Shown: positions 1 to 8,176, numbered from the stretch's first letter. The stretch is 64,000 bases of DNA from Microbacterium azadirachtae (GCF_000956545.1 NZ_JYIT01000078.1:48850-112849); one strand, 5' to 3'. Program-made: numbers and translations. The notes: generated by a model not told the origin, from the sequence alone.

Positions 1-560
1 TCGCCACCGCCCTCGTCGAGGCGGCCGTCGCGCTCGGCCGCGAAGGCGGGCCGGCGGCGATCACGATCCGCGAGGCCACGCGGCGCACCGGGGTCTCGCC
101 GAACGCCGCGTACCGGCACTTCCCGAACCGGGCGGCCCTCCTGGACGCGGCCGCGACGGCGATCCAGCAGGGGCTCGCCGCGGCGATGACCGACGCCCCC
201 GAGCGATCGCCCGCCGAGCGCCTGCACCGGATCGGCGCCGCCTACATCGAGTTCGCCCTCGACGAGCCGGGCTGGTTCGGCGTGGTCTTCTTCGGGATCC
301 GCCCGCCGGAGCCGGCGACCACGGCGCAGGCGCCGGCGTTCCGGGCGCTGACGGCGGCCCTCGACGATCTGGTCGCCGACGGTGCGCTGCCCGAGGCGCA
401 GCGCGACGACGCGGCCTGGGCATGCTGGGCCACGGTGCACGGGTTCGCCGAGCTGTGCCTGCGCGGCCCGCTGGCGGGGCTGGACCGCGCGGAGCAGAGC
501 CGGCGCGGCGATGCCGCGATCCGCGCGGTGATCGCGGGGATCCAGGTCGGCGCCGGGTGA
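1..560 (+). CDS. TetR family transcriptional regulator (5' end outside window)
   Basis: Partial gene; its start lies before the window and 185 C-terminal residues are visible. The first about 50 residues form a TetR-type helix-turn-helix, seen as ITIREATRRTGVSPNAAYRH followed by F-P-N-R-A-A-L-L. The rest is a helical ligand-binding domain of the WHG-like type (AAYIEFALDEPGWFGVVFFG). Such proteins repress a neighbouring gene until a small ligand binds. The target is not visible here and probably lies upstream. The reading frame is set by codons beginning at position 3 and ends in TGA. Family assignment is firm; ligand and target are unknown. Confidence 0.88.
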   Translation, partial: ATALVEAAVALGREGGPAAITIREATRRTGVSPNAAYRHFPNRAALLDAAATAIQQGLAAAMTDAPERSPAERLHRIGAAYIEFALDEPGWFGVVFFGIRPPEPATTAQAPAFRALTAALDDLVADGALPEAQRDDAAWACWATVHGFAELCLRGPLAGLDRAEQSRRGDAAIRAVIAGIQVGAG

Positions 561-642
561 CGGGGCGCTGCAGGGCTCGTCTCCCGCATGCGCATCGCCG
601 GACATCCGCCGATCGTTCCGCGCCCGCGTCGCGCCGGCCCTG

Positions 643-670
643 TCGACACAAGGGAAGCCCGGGTTAGGAT
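643..670 (+). promoter_or_regulatory. Putative promoter of the DivIVA-like gene
   Basis: TCGACA (643-648) and TAGGAT (665-670) are separated by 16 bp and resemble the housekeeping -35 and -10 boxes of actinobacteria. A leader of roughly 120 nt would precede the gene. No riboswitch is recognised in that leader. Confidence 0.45.
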
Positions 671-799
671 CGTCAGGACTCGCGCGGACCACGGCCCTGC
701 ACCCAAGGACGCCGGACGACGCGAATCCCCCTCCGCATCCATCCTCCCCGGCACTCCCCCTGCCAGGGCGTGGGAGGGGTGAGCAGAAAGGCGCTGCCC

Positions 800-2125
800 G
801 TGGCCGAGGCGACCGAGAACCGTGCATCCCAGGAGCAGCCGCCGCAGGGCGACTTCTTCGATCAGCTCCTCGATTCGCCGTCGAGCCAGCAGGCCTTCAC
901 GATCGGCTTCCGCGGATACGACAAGGCGGAGGTCGACGCGCACCTCACCGCCCTCAAGGAGGAGCTGCGCCGCGCGACCGACTCGAGCGCCCAGACCGAC
1001 GCCCACCTGCGCGGTGAGCTGGACAAGGCGTCCGAGAAGCACCGCCGCGAGCTCGAGAAGGCCACCGCCGCCCATGAGGAGCGGGCCGCGAAGCTCGAGG
1101 CCGATCTGGCTGCCGCGAACGCGAAGATCGCCGAGTCCGCCCAGCAGATCCAGTCGCTGAGCACGGCGCTCGCCGGATCCCAGGAGGACATCGACGAGGC
1201 CACGTCGCGGTCGCAGTTCGAGACCGTGCTGCGCGTCGCCGAGGAGCAGGCCAGCGTGCTCATCCAGAACGCCGCGGTGCAGGCGGAGCGCCTGCTCGAG
1301 GCCGCGCGGGACGAGGCGGCCGCCAAGCGCGCCGAGCTCGACGCCGACGTCGCACGCATCACGGCGCAGGCCGAGCGCGACGCCGACCAGGTGCGCCTCA
1401 AGATGGAGACCGAGTTCACCGCGCACACCGCTCAGGTCGAGCGCGAGGCCGCGCACGCGGCGGAGAAGGTGAACCACGCCGAGCAGGAGGCGCACTCGAT
1501 CCGCACCGAGGCCGAGAAGGGCGCTGCGGCCCTGCGGGCGATGGTCACCCGCGAGACCACGGACCTGCGCGTCGCCGCCGAGCGCGAGGTGCGGGAGATG
1601 AACGCGCGCGTGCTGGAGATGGAGGAGTCGCTCACCCGCCGCCAGGACGACGCGCAGCAGGAGTTCCTCGTGCTGCACAACCAGGCCGTCGCGCACGCGG
1701 AGCGCATCACCGTCGACGCGAACGAGCAGGTCGCCGCGGCCCTGGCCCACGCCGAGCGGATCTCGGCGAAGGCCGACGACTACGAGCGGCTGATGCGCTC
1801 GCAGGCCCAGGCGATCGAGGCCGAGGCGCAGGTGCGCGCTCGCGAGACGCTCGACCGTGCCCGCACCAAGTCGCAGAAGATCGTCGACATGGTCACCGCG
1901 CACACCGCGAACGTCGTGCGCGATGCAGACGACCGGGCCCGCCAGCTGCGCTGGCAGCAGCAGCAGCTCACGAGCTTCATGGCCGAGGTGCGCGAGCTGA
2001 TCCGCCCCGACGGCGCGCTCGGCAGCGAGGCATCCGGATCCGCCCCCGCGGCCGAGGACGACAAGGCGTCCGAGGCGCCCGCGGCGTCCGAGGCCGAGTC
2101 GCCCGCGGAGGACGCCGAGGCCTGA
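800..2125 (+). CDS. DivIVA-like coiled-coil protein
   Basis: Cytoplasmic 441-residue protein. The N-terminal motif GFRGYDKAEVDAHL is the hallmark of DivIVA/Wag31-type proteins, which bind curved membrane and organise polar growth or septation in actinobacteria. A very long Ala/Glu/Arg-rich coiled coil follows through most of the protein, with a cluster RQLRWQQQQLTSFMAEVREL near the end and an acidic Ala/Glu/Ser tail. I chose the GTG at 800 because AGAAAGG lies 8 nt upstream; GTG codons at 770 and 779 are in-frame alternatives. It is longer than typical Wag31 and may be a scaffold paralogue rather than the essential DivIVA. It appears to be transcribed alone and is followed by a strong palindrome. 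Confidence 0.8.
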   Translation: MAEATENRASQEQPPQGDFFDQLLDSPSSQQAFTIGFRGYDKAEVDAHLTALKEELRRATDSSAQTDAHLRGELDKASEKHRRELEKATAAHEERAAKLEADLAAANAKIAESAQQIQSLSTALAGSQEDIDEATSRSQFETVLRVAEEQASVLIQNAAVQAERLLEAARDEAAAKRAELDADVARITAQAERDADQVRLKMETEFTAHTAQVEREAAHAAEKVNHAEQEAHSIRTEAEKGAAALRAMVTRETTDLRVAAEREVREMNARVLEMEESLTRRQDDAQQEFLVLHNQAVAHAERITVDANEQVAAALAHAERISAKADDYERLMRSQAQAIEAEAQVRARETLDRARTKSQKIVDMVTAHTANVVRDADDRARQLRWQQQQLTSFMAEVRELIRPDGALGSEASGSAPAAEDDKASEAPAASEAESPAEDAEA

Positions 2126-2145
2126 TCCGGGCGCGAGCGCGCCGG

Positions 2146-2191
2146 GATGGAAAACGCCGCTGCCGGGTGCCCCGGGGCGGCGTTTTCCATC
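2146..2191. repeat. Palindromic element, GATGGAAAACG family, copy 1
   Basis: Perfect 15-bp inverted arms GATGGAAAACGCCGC (2146-2160) and their complement (2177-2191) enclose a GC-rich loop. It lies 20 bp after the DivIVA-like gene and could act as its terminator. It also belongs to a dispersed family with copies at 2217-2264, 32615-32665 and 32688-32738. Confidence 0.8.
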
Positions 2192-2216
2192 TTCTGGCGC
2201 GGTTCCGCATCCCGGC

Positions 2217-2264
2217 GAGATGGTTTTCGCAGGTTCCGCGAGGCTGGCGGCGGGGTTTTCCATC
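2217..2264. repeat. Palindromic element, GATGGAAAACG family, copy 2 (degenerate)
   Basis: Begins GAGATGGTTTTCGC and ends GGGGTTTTCCATC, so the ends pair over GATGG/CCATC with a mismatched inner stem. It resembles the 32.6-kb copies more than copy 1. It lies in the 265-bp gap before the Zur-like gene. Confidence 0.6.
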
Positions 2265-2378
2265 CCGTGACGACGACGCTCGGGGCGGAACCGGCACGCG
2301 GCCTCCCGGGCAGTATCCCCCCGGGGCGCTCGGAGGTTGCGGATATCCCGCTCCCAGCCGCACGCCAGCGGGTCGCTC

Positions 2379-2384
2379 TAGACT
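2379..2384 (+). promoter_or_regulatory. -10 box for leaderless zur-like gene
   Basis: TAGACT lies 6 nt before the ATG at 2391, so transcription should start at or next to the start codon. No Zur-box-like dyad is visible around it. Confidence 0.55.
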
Positions 2385-2390
2385 CGAGGC

Positions 2391-2789
2391 ATGGCCCAGC
2401 GGAACACGTGGCAGCGCGAACGCGTGCGCGAGGAGCTCTCGGACGCCCCCGGCTTCGTGAGCGCTCAGACGCTGCACGCGACCCTGCGCGAGGCCAACAC
2501 CGGCATCGGCCTCGCCACCGTGTACCGCGCTCTCGCGGGCCTGGCCGCGTCCGGCGAGGCGGACTCGCTGCAGAGCCCCGAGGGGGAGGCGCTGTACCGC
2601 GCGTGCCGCAGCGCGGGGCACCACCATCATCTGATCTGCCGATCCTGCGGCCGGACGGTCGAGATCGAGGCCACCGACGTCGAGCAGTGGGCGCAGCGCA
2701 CCGCCGCCCAGCACGGCTTCCGCGACGCGGAGCACGTGGTCGACATCTTCGGACTGTGCGCGAGCTGCGCCGACGCCGCTCAGGAGTGA
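2391..2789 (+). CDS. zur: Fur family transcriptional repressor, Zur-like
   Basis: A 132-residue Fur-superfamily protein. The N-terminal winged helix contains TGIGLATVYRALAGLAASGE, matching the recognition-helix region of the family. The dimerisation domain carries a His-rich metal site (GHHHHLICRSCG) and a C-terminal CASC pair that together would bind structural zinc through CxxC motifs. Fur-family members repress metal uptake genes when loaded with metal. The Zur assignment rests on context: a permease and DUF1980 protein follow immediately, an arrangement known from zinc-regulated loci. A regulator of another metal is possible. It is probably leaderless and is followed after 7 nt by the permease gene. 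Confidence 0.85.
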   Translation: MAQRNTWQRERVREELSDAPGFVSAQTLHATLREANTGIGLATVYRALAGLAASGEADSLQSPEGEALYRACRSAGHHHHLICRSCGRTVEIEATDVEQWAQRTAAQHGFRDAEHVVDIFGLCASCADAAQE

Positions 2790-2796
2790 TCCCCGC

Positions 2797-3870
2797 GTGA
2801 CCCTGACCACCCCCGGCCGCCGTGCGACCGCCGCGCGAGACGGGGCGGCGACGCCGCACGCCCTGCGCACGCCGCCGCCGCGGCTGACGGGGCGCACGGC
2901 CCTCATCGGCGCCGTGATCGGCGTCGTCGTGGTCGGCGCCCTGATCGCGATCGACGCGCTGGCGCCGCACCTCTTCTCCGCCCGCCTGCCCAACCGCCTG
3001 CAGGACGGCCTGACGCTGTCGCTCAGCGTGCTGTTCGAGGCGCTGCCGTTCGTGATCCTCGGCGTGGTGCTCTCGATCGCCGTGCAGGTGTGGCTGCCCG
3101 CCGGCGTCATCGAGCGCGTGCTGCCGAAGCGCGGATGGGCTCGCCGCGCGGTGCTGTCGCTGCTGGGCATGCTCATCCCGGTCTGCGAGTGCGGCAACGT
3201 GCCGTTCGCGCGTGGACTCATGATGCGCGGCCTCGGGCCCGCCGAGGCCCTGACGTTCCTCATCGCGGCGCCGATCGTGAACCCGATCGTCATCCTCACC
3301 ACCCACGCGGCGTTCGGCTTCGACGGCGGCATCCTCGTCGCGCGCCTCGTCGGCGGCTACCTCGTCGCGAACCTCATCGGCTGGGTGTACAGCCGGCACC
3401 CGGATCCGGACGCGCTGCTGACCGCGCGGTTCCGCGACACGTGCGACGTCGTCGTGCACGAGCAGGGATCGGGCATCCGGCGCAGTCTCGCCCAGTTCCT
3501 CATCGAGCTGCGCGCGGTGATGCCGGCCCTGATCGTCGGATCCGCGCTCGCCGGCGCCGTGCAGGTGCTGGTGCCGCGCGACGTGCTGCTCGCGATCGGA
3601 TCCAATCCGCTGCTGTCGGTGGTCGCGATGATCGCCCTCGCGATCTCGGTCGCGATCTGCTCGAACGTCGACTCGTTCTTCGCGCTGTCGTTCGCGTCGA
3701 CGTTCTCGCCGGGCGCGATCGTCGCCTTCCTCCTGGTCGGCCCGCTCGTGGACATCAAGATGATGGCGCTGCTGCGCACCACGTTCACCGCGCGCACGCT
3801 CGCCGGGATCGTCGGCATCGTGATCCTGTTCGGCTTCGCCCTGGGGATCGGGGTGAACGTCTTTGCGTGA
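2797..3870 (+). CDS. YraQ/DUF318-type permease
   Basis: A 357-residue polytopic membrane protein of the permease family that includes YraQ, YcgR and ArsP. About eight hydrophobic segments are visible. The conserved CECGN motif followed by PFARGLMMRGLG, and the AAPIVNPIVI segment, are signatures of the family and may form a metal- or anion-handling site. In Bacillus the related YcgR/YcgQ pair is under Zur control, so zinc or a zinc complex is the likeliest cargo, although transport has not been shown for most members. GTG start, 7 nt after the Zur-like gene and overlapping the next gene by 8 nt, so the three are one operon. Confidence 0.82.
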   Translation: MTLTTPGRRATAARDGAATPHALRTPPPRLTGRTALIGAVIGVVVVGALIAIDALAPHLFSARLPNRLQDGLTLSLSVLFEALPFVILGVVLSIAVQVWLPAGVIERVLPKRGWARRAVLSLLGMLIPVCECGNVPFARGLMMRGLGPAEALTFLIAAPIVNPIVILTTHAAFGFDGGILVARLVGGYLVANLIGWVYSRHPDPDALLTARFRDTCDVVVHEQGSGIRRSLAQFLIELRAVMPALIVGSALAGAVQVLVPRDVLLAIGSNPLLSVVAMIALAISVAICSNVDSFFALSFASTFSPGAIVAFLLVGPLVDIKMMALLRTTFTARTLAGIVGIVILFGFALGIGVNVFA

Positions 3871-4711
3871 CACGACCGTCCGACCCGCCTCCGAGACGCA
3901 CGAGGGGCAGGAGCCGTCGCGCCTGCAGGCCCTCGGCACCCGCTGGCTGGGCGCCGGGCTCGCGGCGGCGCTGGCCGTGGCCACGCTCGCGCTCGCGGCG
4001 ACCGGACGGCTCACCCTCTACATCAGCCCCGAGACGGTGTGGTTCGCCGTGGCCGCGGCGATCGCCACGCTCATCGGCGTCGTGTGGTCGTGCGCGCTGC
4101 CCTTCGGCGCCGAGCAGGAGCACGGCCACGACCACGGCGACGCGGGCGCCGGCCACGATCACGCGGATGAGCACGCGCACCCCCGCCCGGCGCGTCGCGT
4201 CGTCGGCGTGGTCGCCGGCGCCACCGGCGGGGTGATCGCCACCGGGGTGGTCGCCGGGGCGCTGCTGCTGCCGCCGGCCTCGCTGTCCGTGGACATGGCG
4301 ATGCAGCGCGCGCCGATGGGCAATGTGCTCTTCGCGGGCGCCGACAACGTGGCCCTCGGCGCCAACACCGATACCAGCACCTTCGGGATCGGCGGCTGGG
4401 CCAGCGTCTTCGCCACCGGATCCCGGCCGGAGAAGTACGACGGATCCTCCGTCACGCTCACCGGCTTCCTCACGCCCAGCGGCTCCGCGAAGGATCAGGC
4501 GCACCTGACGCGCATGGTGATCTCGCACTGCGTGCTCGACGCGCAGCCCGCGTCGGTGCCGGTGCAGATCACCGGCTGGCAGGGCCAGTACGCTGTGGGC
4601 GACTGGATCCAGGTGAAGGGGACCGTCCGCGCGAGTGCGGACGGCAAGCTCTCGATCGTGCCGGCCAGCGTGTCGAAGATCCCGGAGCCGAAGGACCCCT
4701 ATGAGCACTGA
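3863..4711 (+). CDS. TIGR03943/DUF1980 family membrane protein, His-rich
   Basis: A 282-residue protein with two N-terminal membrane segments, a His/Asp-rich loop (EHGHDHGDAGAGHDHADEH) and a third hydrophobic segment. An extracytoplasmic C-terminal domain holds the conserved ISHCVLDAQPASVPVQI motif of the DUF1980 family (YcgQ type). The histidine loop is a plausible metal-binding buffer. The family is almost always encoded with a DUF318 permease, as here. TTG is the only start consistent with the N-terminus, and it overlaps the permease stop by 8 nt. The gene overlaps the next one by 11 nt. Role inferred: accessory or partner subunit of the permease in metal homeostasis. Confidence 0.82.
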   Translation: MRDTTVRPASETHEGQEPSRLQALGTRWLGAGLAAALAVATLALAATGRLTLYISPETVWFAVAAAIATLIGVVWSCALPFGAEQEHGHDHGDAGAGHDHADEHAHPRPARRVVGVVAGATGGVIATGVVAGALLLPPASLSVDMAMQRAPMGNVLFAGADNVALGANTDTSTFGIGGWASVFATGSRPEKYDGSSVTLTGFLTPSGSAKDQAHLTRMVISHCVLDAQPASVPVQITGWQGQYAVGDWIQVKGTVRASADGKLSIVPASVSKIPEPKDPYEH

Positions 4712-6470
4712 CGACGCGGATCGTCCCCTCACCCGCGCCGAACTGCGCGCTCGTCGTGCCGCCGAGGAGGAGGCCGCGGCGCCCTCGGGTGAGCCGGCCG
4801 GTTCGACCGCCCCGGAGGCGCCCGAGCTGCCCGCCTCGCTCGAACCGGTGCCCGCGGCCTCGGTCACCCCGGACGACGCGCCGGTCATCGACCCGCGCGA
4901 CCTGCCCGCCTCGCCGGCGCCTGCCCCTGAGCCTGAGCCTGCCCCGGAGGTGCCGCCCGTTCCCGTGCCTCCCGCCCCGGTCGACGTCTCCGCCGGTCCC
5001 GGTCCGCGACGCTCGGCATCCGGCGCCGCAGACGGGGCCGGATCCGATCCGCGCCTCGCGCCGCCGGCATGGGAGCCGCACCCCACCCCCGAGCCGGTCA
5101 AGCCCCGCCGCCGGTTCCCGCTGATCCTCGGCGCCGTGCTCGGCATCCTCGTGCTCGTGGTCGCGGGGTTCGGGGTGATCACGCTGCTGCAGGGGCCGCG
5201 GATCAGCAGCGTGAAGGTCGACGCCCAGGCCGCGATCGACGCGTCGGGCACGCGCATGATCATCACCGCCAGCCAGGCGCTGGCGAAGGTGGAGCCGTCT
5301 CAGGTGTCGGTGAGTCCCGCGACGCCGTTCACGGTCGACACGTCGGGGCGCAACCTCGGCGTGCGTTTCACCGTTCCGCTCGACGACGACACGAACTACA
5401 CGGTGACCGTGAAGGATGTGACGGGCACCGACAAGCAGCGGCGCAGCACCCTCCAGGCGACGTTCCAGACGCCGAAGTCGTCGATGTTCCTGCTGCAGCG
5501 CAACGCCGACGGCGACGACACGATCTTCCACACCGACCTCGGCGGGAAGAACGCCGTCCCGATCGTGCAGCACGAGAAGATCGACGACTTCCGCGCGACG
5601 GCCGACCACCTGGTCGTGGCCACCGAGAAGGACGGTGTCTCTGCGCTGCTCGTGATGGACCGCGAAGGCAAGAACGAGCGCACGCTGAAGCTCCCCGGGC
5701 CGGGGTTCCTCTCGTCGCTGCAGGTGTCGGAGCGCGGCAACCTCGTCGGCTACACGTTCACCGACAAGGGGGTCAGCGCGACCAGCGGGCGCGCGAGCGT
5801 CCTCGTGACGCAGTCGCTCACGGGCGACGGCGACCCGCAGATCGTGTCGCTGGCCGGCAAGCAGCCGAGCGTGGGGCAGTGGGCGTTCGTGCCCGACTCG
5901 TCCTCCGCGCTCTTCATCGACTTCACCGGGGCGCTGTACGTCGAGGACCGCACCGACGCCAAGGCGAAGCCGACCGCCCTCGGCGCGGCCCAGACCATCG
6001 AGGGGATCACGCGCGGCACCTACACCGCGATCGTCAGCCGCGGGCCCGACCTCATCGAGCTGAACCTCGCCGACGGATCCGAGAAGCCGCTCGCGGCCTC
6101 GACGCCCGACTTCGGCGTGCCGGGCACGATCGCGCCCTTCCCCGGAGGAACGCTGCGACAGGTCGCCACCCGCGACGCCACCGGGCTGCCGACCGGCCAG
6201 ATCGTCACGCGGGTCGCCGACGACGGCAAGGCCGTGAAGCTGTTCAGCGTGACCGGATCCGACGCGATCATGCAGGCCTGCCCGTCACCGAGCGGGCAGT
6301 ACAGCGCGATCGTGGTGGCGCCCAAGCTCGTCAACAACCCGTACGACCAGTCGCTCCTGCCGCTGCCGACCACGATGCAGACCCACATCCTCGACACCAA
6401 GAGCGGCAAGGAGCTCGTCGTGCTCGCGGGATTCGATCCGTCGTGGTGCGCGCAGGCGCCGCACCGGTGA
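4701..6470 (+). CDS. Membrane-anchored Ig-like plus beta-propeller protein
   Basis: A 589-residue protein. Residues 1 to about 130 are disordered and Pro/Ala/Glu-rich and begin with a TRAELRARR motif common in actinobacterial membrane proteins. A single membrane segment lies at about 138-160 (FPLILGAVLGILVLVVAGF). Next come an SbsA-type Ig-like domain (about 165-255, with NYTVTVKDVTGTDKQ) and repeated beta-blade segments resembling a TolB/WD-like propeller to the end. Topology suggests the C-terminal part is outside the cell. The ATG at 4701 lies inside the end of the DUF1980 gene (11-nt overlap), so it belongs to the Zur-like operon. I do not recognise a specific function; a scaffold or sensor role for the metal system is only a guess. 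Confidence 0.75.
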   Translation: MSTDDADRPLTRAELRARRAAEEEAAAPSGEPAGSTAPEAPELPASLEPVPAASVTPDDAPVIDPRDLPASPAPAPEPEPAPEVPPVPVPPAPVDVSAGPGPRRSASGAADGAGSDPRLAPPAWEPHPTPEPVKPRRRFPLILGAVLGILVLVVAGFGVITLLQGPRISSVKVDAQAAIDASGTRMIITASQALAKVEPSQVSVSPATPFTVDTSGRNLGVRFTVPLDDDTNYTVTVKDVTGTDKQRRSTLQATFQTPKSSMFLLQRNADGDDTIFHTDLGGKNAVPIVQHEKIDDFRATADHLVVATEKDGVSALLVMDREGKNERTLKLPGPGFLSSLQVSERGNLVGYTFTDKGVSATSGRASVLVTQSLTGDGDPQIVSLAGKQPSVGQWAFVPDSSSALFIDFTGALYVEDRTDAKAKPTALGAAQTIEGITRGTYTAIVSRGPDLIELNLADGSEKPLAASTPDFGVPGTIAPFPGGTLRQVATRDATGLPTGQIVTRVADDGKAVKLFSVTGSDAIMQACPSPSGQYSAIVVAPKLVNNPYDQSLLPLPTTMQTHILDTKSGKELVVLAGFDPSWCAQAPHR

Positions 6471-6489
6471 TGAACGGGGCGGAGAGCTG

Positions 6490-7278
6490 ATGGGCGCGCC
6501 CGCGGACGGGGAGCTCCGGCGGGTCCGTCGCGAGGATCTGCTGCCGCTCCCGCTCGAGGTCGCGCCCCGGCTCCTCGGCGCCCGGCTGCGCACGATCGTC
6601 GACGGGGCGGAGGTGGTCCTGCGGATCACCGAGGTCGAGGCCTATCACGGCAAGGGCGTGGGCGATCGGCACGATCCCGGGTCGCACGCGCGCATGGGCC
6701 GCACCGCCCGGAACGCGACGATGTGGGGCGAGCCGGGCCACCTGTACGTCTACCTCAGCCACGGCATCCACTCCTGCGTGAACGTCGTGTGCGGGCCGGA
6801 CGGGGTCGCCGGCGGAATCCTGCTGCGCGCCGGCGAGGTCGTCTCCGGCATCGACGTGGCCGCCGTACGCCGCGCCGCCGGGACACAACGCAGGAGCATC
6901 CCGGATCCGGTCCGCGGATCCGGCCTTGCCGCCGCAGATTCTCCTGCGTCCTGGTCTGGAGCCGGGCGAGACCTGGCCCGCGGGCCGGGACGTTTCGGCC
7001 AGGCGTCCGGGCTGCGGCACCCGCAGCACGACGGCATCGACGCCGTCACGGGCGCCGAGCACGCCGGAGCGCGCGCCGAGCTGTGGCTGGGCGAGCCGCT
7101 CGCCGAGTACGCGTCGGGTCCGCGCGTGGGGGTGGCCGGTCATGCCGGCACCGACGCGTTCCCGTGGCGGTTCTGGATCCCGGGGGATCCGTCCGTCTCG
7201 GCGTTCCGCTGGGGGAGGGGCGCGGCCGAGGCCGCCGCCGCCCTCGACACGCCCGGGATCGGATCCGTGCTAGAGTAG
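6490..7278 (+). CDS. DNA-3-methyladenine glycosylase (AAG/MPG family)
   Basis: A 262-residue base-excision repair enzyme that removes alkylated purines. Family motifs are clear: TEVEAY with the catalytic Glu at about residue 50 and the intercalating/base-contacting Tyr at 52, DPGSHAR, GRTARNATM and HLYVYLSHGIHSCVNVV. It is longer than usual. Residues about 131-155 (TQRRSIPDPVRGSGLAAADS and following) are encoded by a 75-bp palindromic element inserted in frame, in a loop before the GPGRFGQASG motif. A good ribosome site (GGCGGAGAG) precedes the ATG. The gene follows the propeller gene by 19 nt but is functionally unrelated. Enzyme family is certain; activity with the insertion is untested. 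Confidence 0.9.
   Translation: MGAPADGELRRVRREDLLPLPLEVAPRLLGARLRTIVDGAEVVLRITEVEAYHGKGVGDRHDPGSHARMGRTARNATMWGEPGHLYVYLSHGIHSCVNVVCGPDGVAGGILLRAGEVVSGIDVAAVRRAAGTQRRSIPDPVRGSGLAAADSPASWSGAGRDLARGPGRFGQASGLRHPQHDGIDAVTGAEHAGARAELWLGEPLAEYASGPRVGVAGHAGTDAFPWRFWIPGDPSVSAFRWGRGAAEAAAALDTPGIGSVLE
6881..6955. repeat. 75-bp palindromic element (ACAACGCAGGAG family), copy 1, inside the glycosylase gene
   Basis: Ends ACACAACGCAGGAG and CTCCTGCGTCCTG are related to the arms of the copies at 9822-9896 and 62816-62890, and all three spans are 75 bp. Because 75 bp equals 25 codons, the reading frame of the host gene is kept. The inner part here is rich in GGATCC. Confidence 0.7.
7271..7276 (+). promoter_or_regulatory. 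Possible -10 box of the rpmB operon
   Basis: TAGAGT overlaps the stop codon of the glycosylase gene and would give a leader of about 145 nt before rpmB. No good -35 box is visible, so support is weak. Confidence 0.3.
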
Positions 7279-7286
7279 CTCTTTGT

Positions 7287-7308
7287 CTGCGCACACTCCT
7301 GTGCGCAG
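7287..7308. promoter_or_regulatory. Hairpin in the rpmB leader
   Basis: CTGCGCAC and GTGCGCAG pair perfectly around ACTCCT. It could end the glycosylase transcript or act in the ribosomal-protein leader. No U-tract follows. Confidence 0.4.
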
Positions 7309-7329
7309 TTCGTATGCCTCCTCCTCTTT

Positions 7330-7352
7330 GGTCCCCTGAGCTCGTCGAAGGG
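7330..7352. repeat. Short CCCTGAGCTCGTCGAAGGG repeat
   Basis: GGTCCCCTGAGCTCGTCGAAGGG is an imperfect palindrome of a type often dispersed in actinobacterial genomes. A variant, GGTCCCTGAGTTCATCGAGGGG, lies at 8151-8172, so the ribosomal cluster is flanked by two copies. Confidence 0.5.
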
Positions 7353-7426
7353 CGGCGAGGGGAGAGGCGTGCAGACAAGGGATCTTGGGTGGGGCCGTCC
7401 GGCCTCACGGTAGAGAAGGAGTCATC

Positions 7427-7663
7427 ATGGCAGCAGTGTGCCAGGTGACCGGAGCAGTTCCCGGTTTCGGTCACAACATCTCGCACTCGCACCGTCGGAC
7501 GAAGCGCCGCTTCGACCCGAACGTGCAGAAGAAGACGTATTTCGTTCCGTCGCTCGGTCGCAAGATCACGCTGAACGTGTCCGCCAAGGGCATCAAGGTG
7601 ATCGACGCCCGTGGCATCGAGCGGGTCGTCGCTGACCTCCAGGCGAAGGGTGTGAAGCTCTAA
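7427..7663 (+). CDS. rpmB: 50S ribosomal protein L28
   Basis: 78 residues with the typical [20 protein letters not shown] start and TKRRFDPN motif. It is the E. coli-type form with a single cysteine and so no CxxC zinc ribbon. The ATG is preceded by GAGAAGGAG. The stop codon overlaps the rpmG start (TAATG), giving translational coupling of a three-gene ribosomal operon. Confidence 0.97.
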   Translation: MAAVCQVTGAVPGFGHNISHSHRRTKRRFDPNVQKKTYFVPSLGRKITLNVSAKGIKVIDARGIERVVADLQAKGVKL

Positions 7664-7833
7664 TGGCCAAGAAGGCACAGGACATCCGTCCGATCATCAA
7701 GCTGCGTTCGACGGCGGGCACGGGGTACACCTACGTGACCAAGAAGAACCGTCGCAACACCCCCGACCGTCTCGTGCTGAAGAAGTACGACCCGGTGGTT
7801 CGCAAGCACGTCGAATTCCGAGAGGAGCGTTGA
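7663..7833 (+). CDS. rpmG: 50S ribosomal protein L33, cysteine-free form
   Basis: 56 residues, beginning [20 protein letters not shown], with the conserved [20 protein letters not shown]. It contains no cysteine, so it is the zinc-independent form. It starts one base into the rpmB stop codon and is followed 3 nt later by rpsN. Confidence 0.97.
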   Translation: MAKKAQDIRPIIKLRSTAGTGYTYVTKKNRRNTPDRLVLKKYDPVVRKHVEFREER

Positions 7834-7836
7834 TCC

Positions 7837-8142
7837 ATGGCTAAGAAGAGCAAGATCGCGCGCAACGAGCAGCGCAAGGTCGTCGTCGAGCGTTACGCCG
7901 AGCGTCGTGCCGAGCTGAAGAAGACCCTGGTCGACCCGAACGCGACCGACGAGGCCCGCGAGGCCGCCCGCGTCGGCCTGCAGAAGCTGCCGCGCAACGC
8001 TTCGCCCGCGCGCGTGCGTTCGCGCGACGCCATCGACGGCCGCCCCCGCGGTGTCCTCACGAAGTTCGGCATCTCGCGTGTCCGCTTCCGTGACATGGCG
8101 CACCGCGGCGAGCTGCCGGGCGTGACCAAGTCGAGCTGGTAA
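7837..8142 (+). CDS. rpsN: 30S ribosomal protein S14, long zinc-independent form
   Basis: 101 residues, the long S14 type, with [19 protein letters not shown] and [15 protein letters not shown]. It lacks the CxxC pairs of the short zinc-binding S14. In several actinobacteria L28, L33 and S14 of this cysteine-free kind are clustered and Zur-controlled as zinc-sparing paralogues; in others they are the only copies. The window cannot tell which applies. A strong hairpin follows the gene. Confidence 0.97.
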   Translation: MAKKSKIARNEQRKVVVERYAERRAELKKTLVDPNATDEAREAARVGLQKLPRNASPARVRSRDAIDGRPRGVLTKFGISRVRFRDMAHRGELPGVTKSSW

Positions 8143-8150
8143 GTCTCACC

Positions 8151-8172
8151 GGTCCCTGAGTTCATCGAGGGG
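8151..8172. repeat. Short CCCTGAG...CGAGGGG repeat, second copy
   Basis: GGTCCCTGAGTTCATCGAGGGG is a variant of the element at 7330-7352, placed directly after rpsN and before its terminator. Confidence 0.45.
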
Positions 8173-8176
8173 CCGC

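Noticed and set aside
800..2125. Reading the DivIVA-like protein as an SMC or tropomyosin-like protein because of its coiled coil
   Set aside because: The N-terminal GFRGYDKAEVDAHL motif and the lack of ATPase motifs point to DivIVA.
242..2263. Long open frame on the minus strand opposite the DivIVA-like gene
   Set aside because: It has low-complexity Arg/Leu/Gly composition, no ribosome site and no domain, and arises from high GC and third-position bias of the plus-strand gene. The same holds for other long antisense frames in the window.
7271..7426. A riboswitch or zinc-responsive site in the rpmB leader
   Set aside because: Only a simple 8-bp hairpin and a dispersed repeat are visible; no known riboswitch core or Zur box could be recognised.
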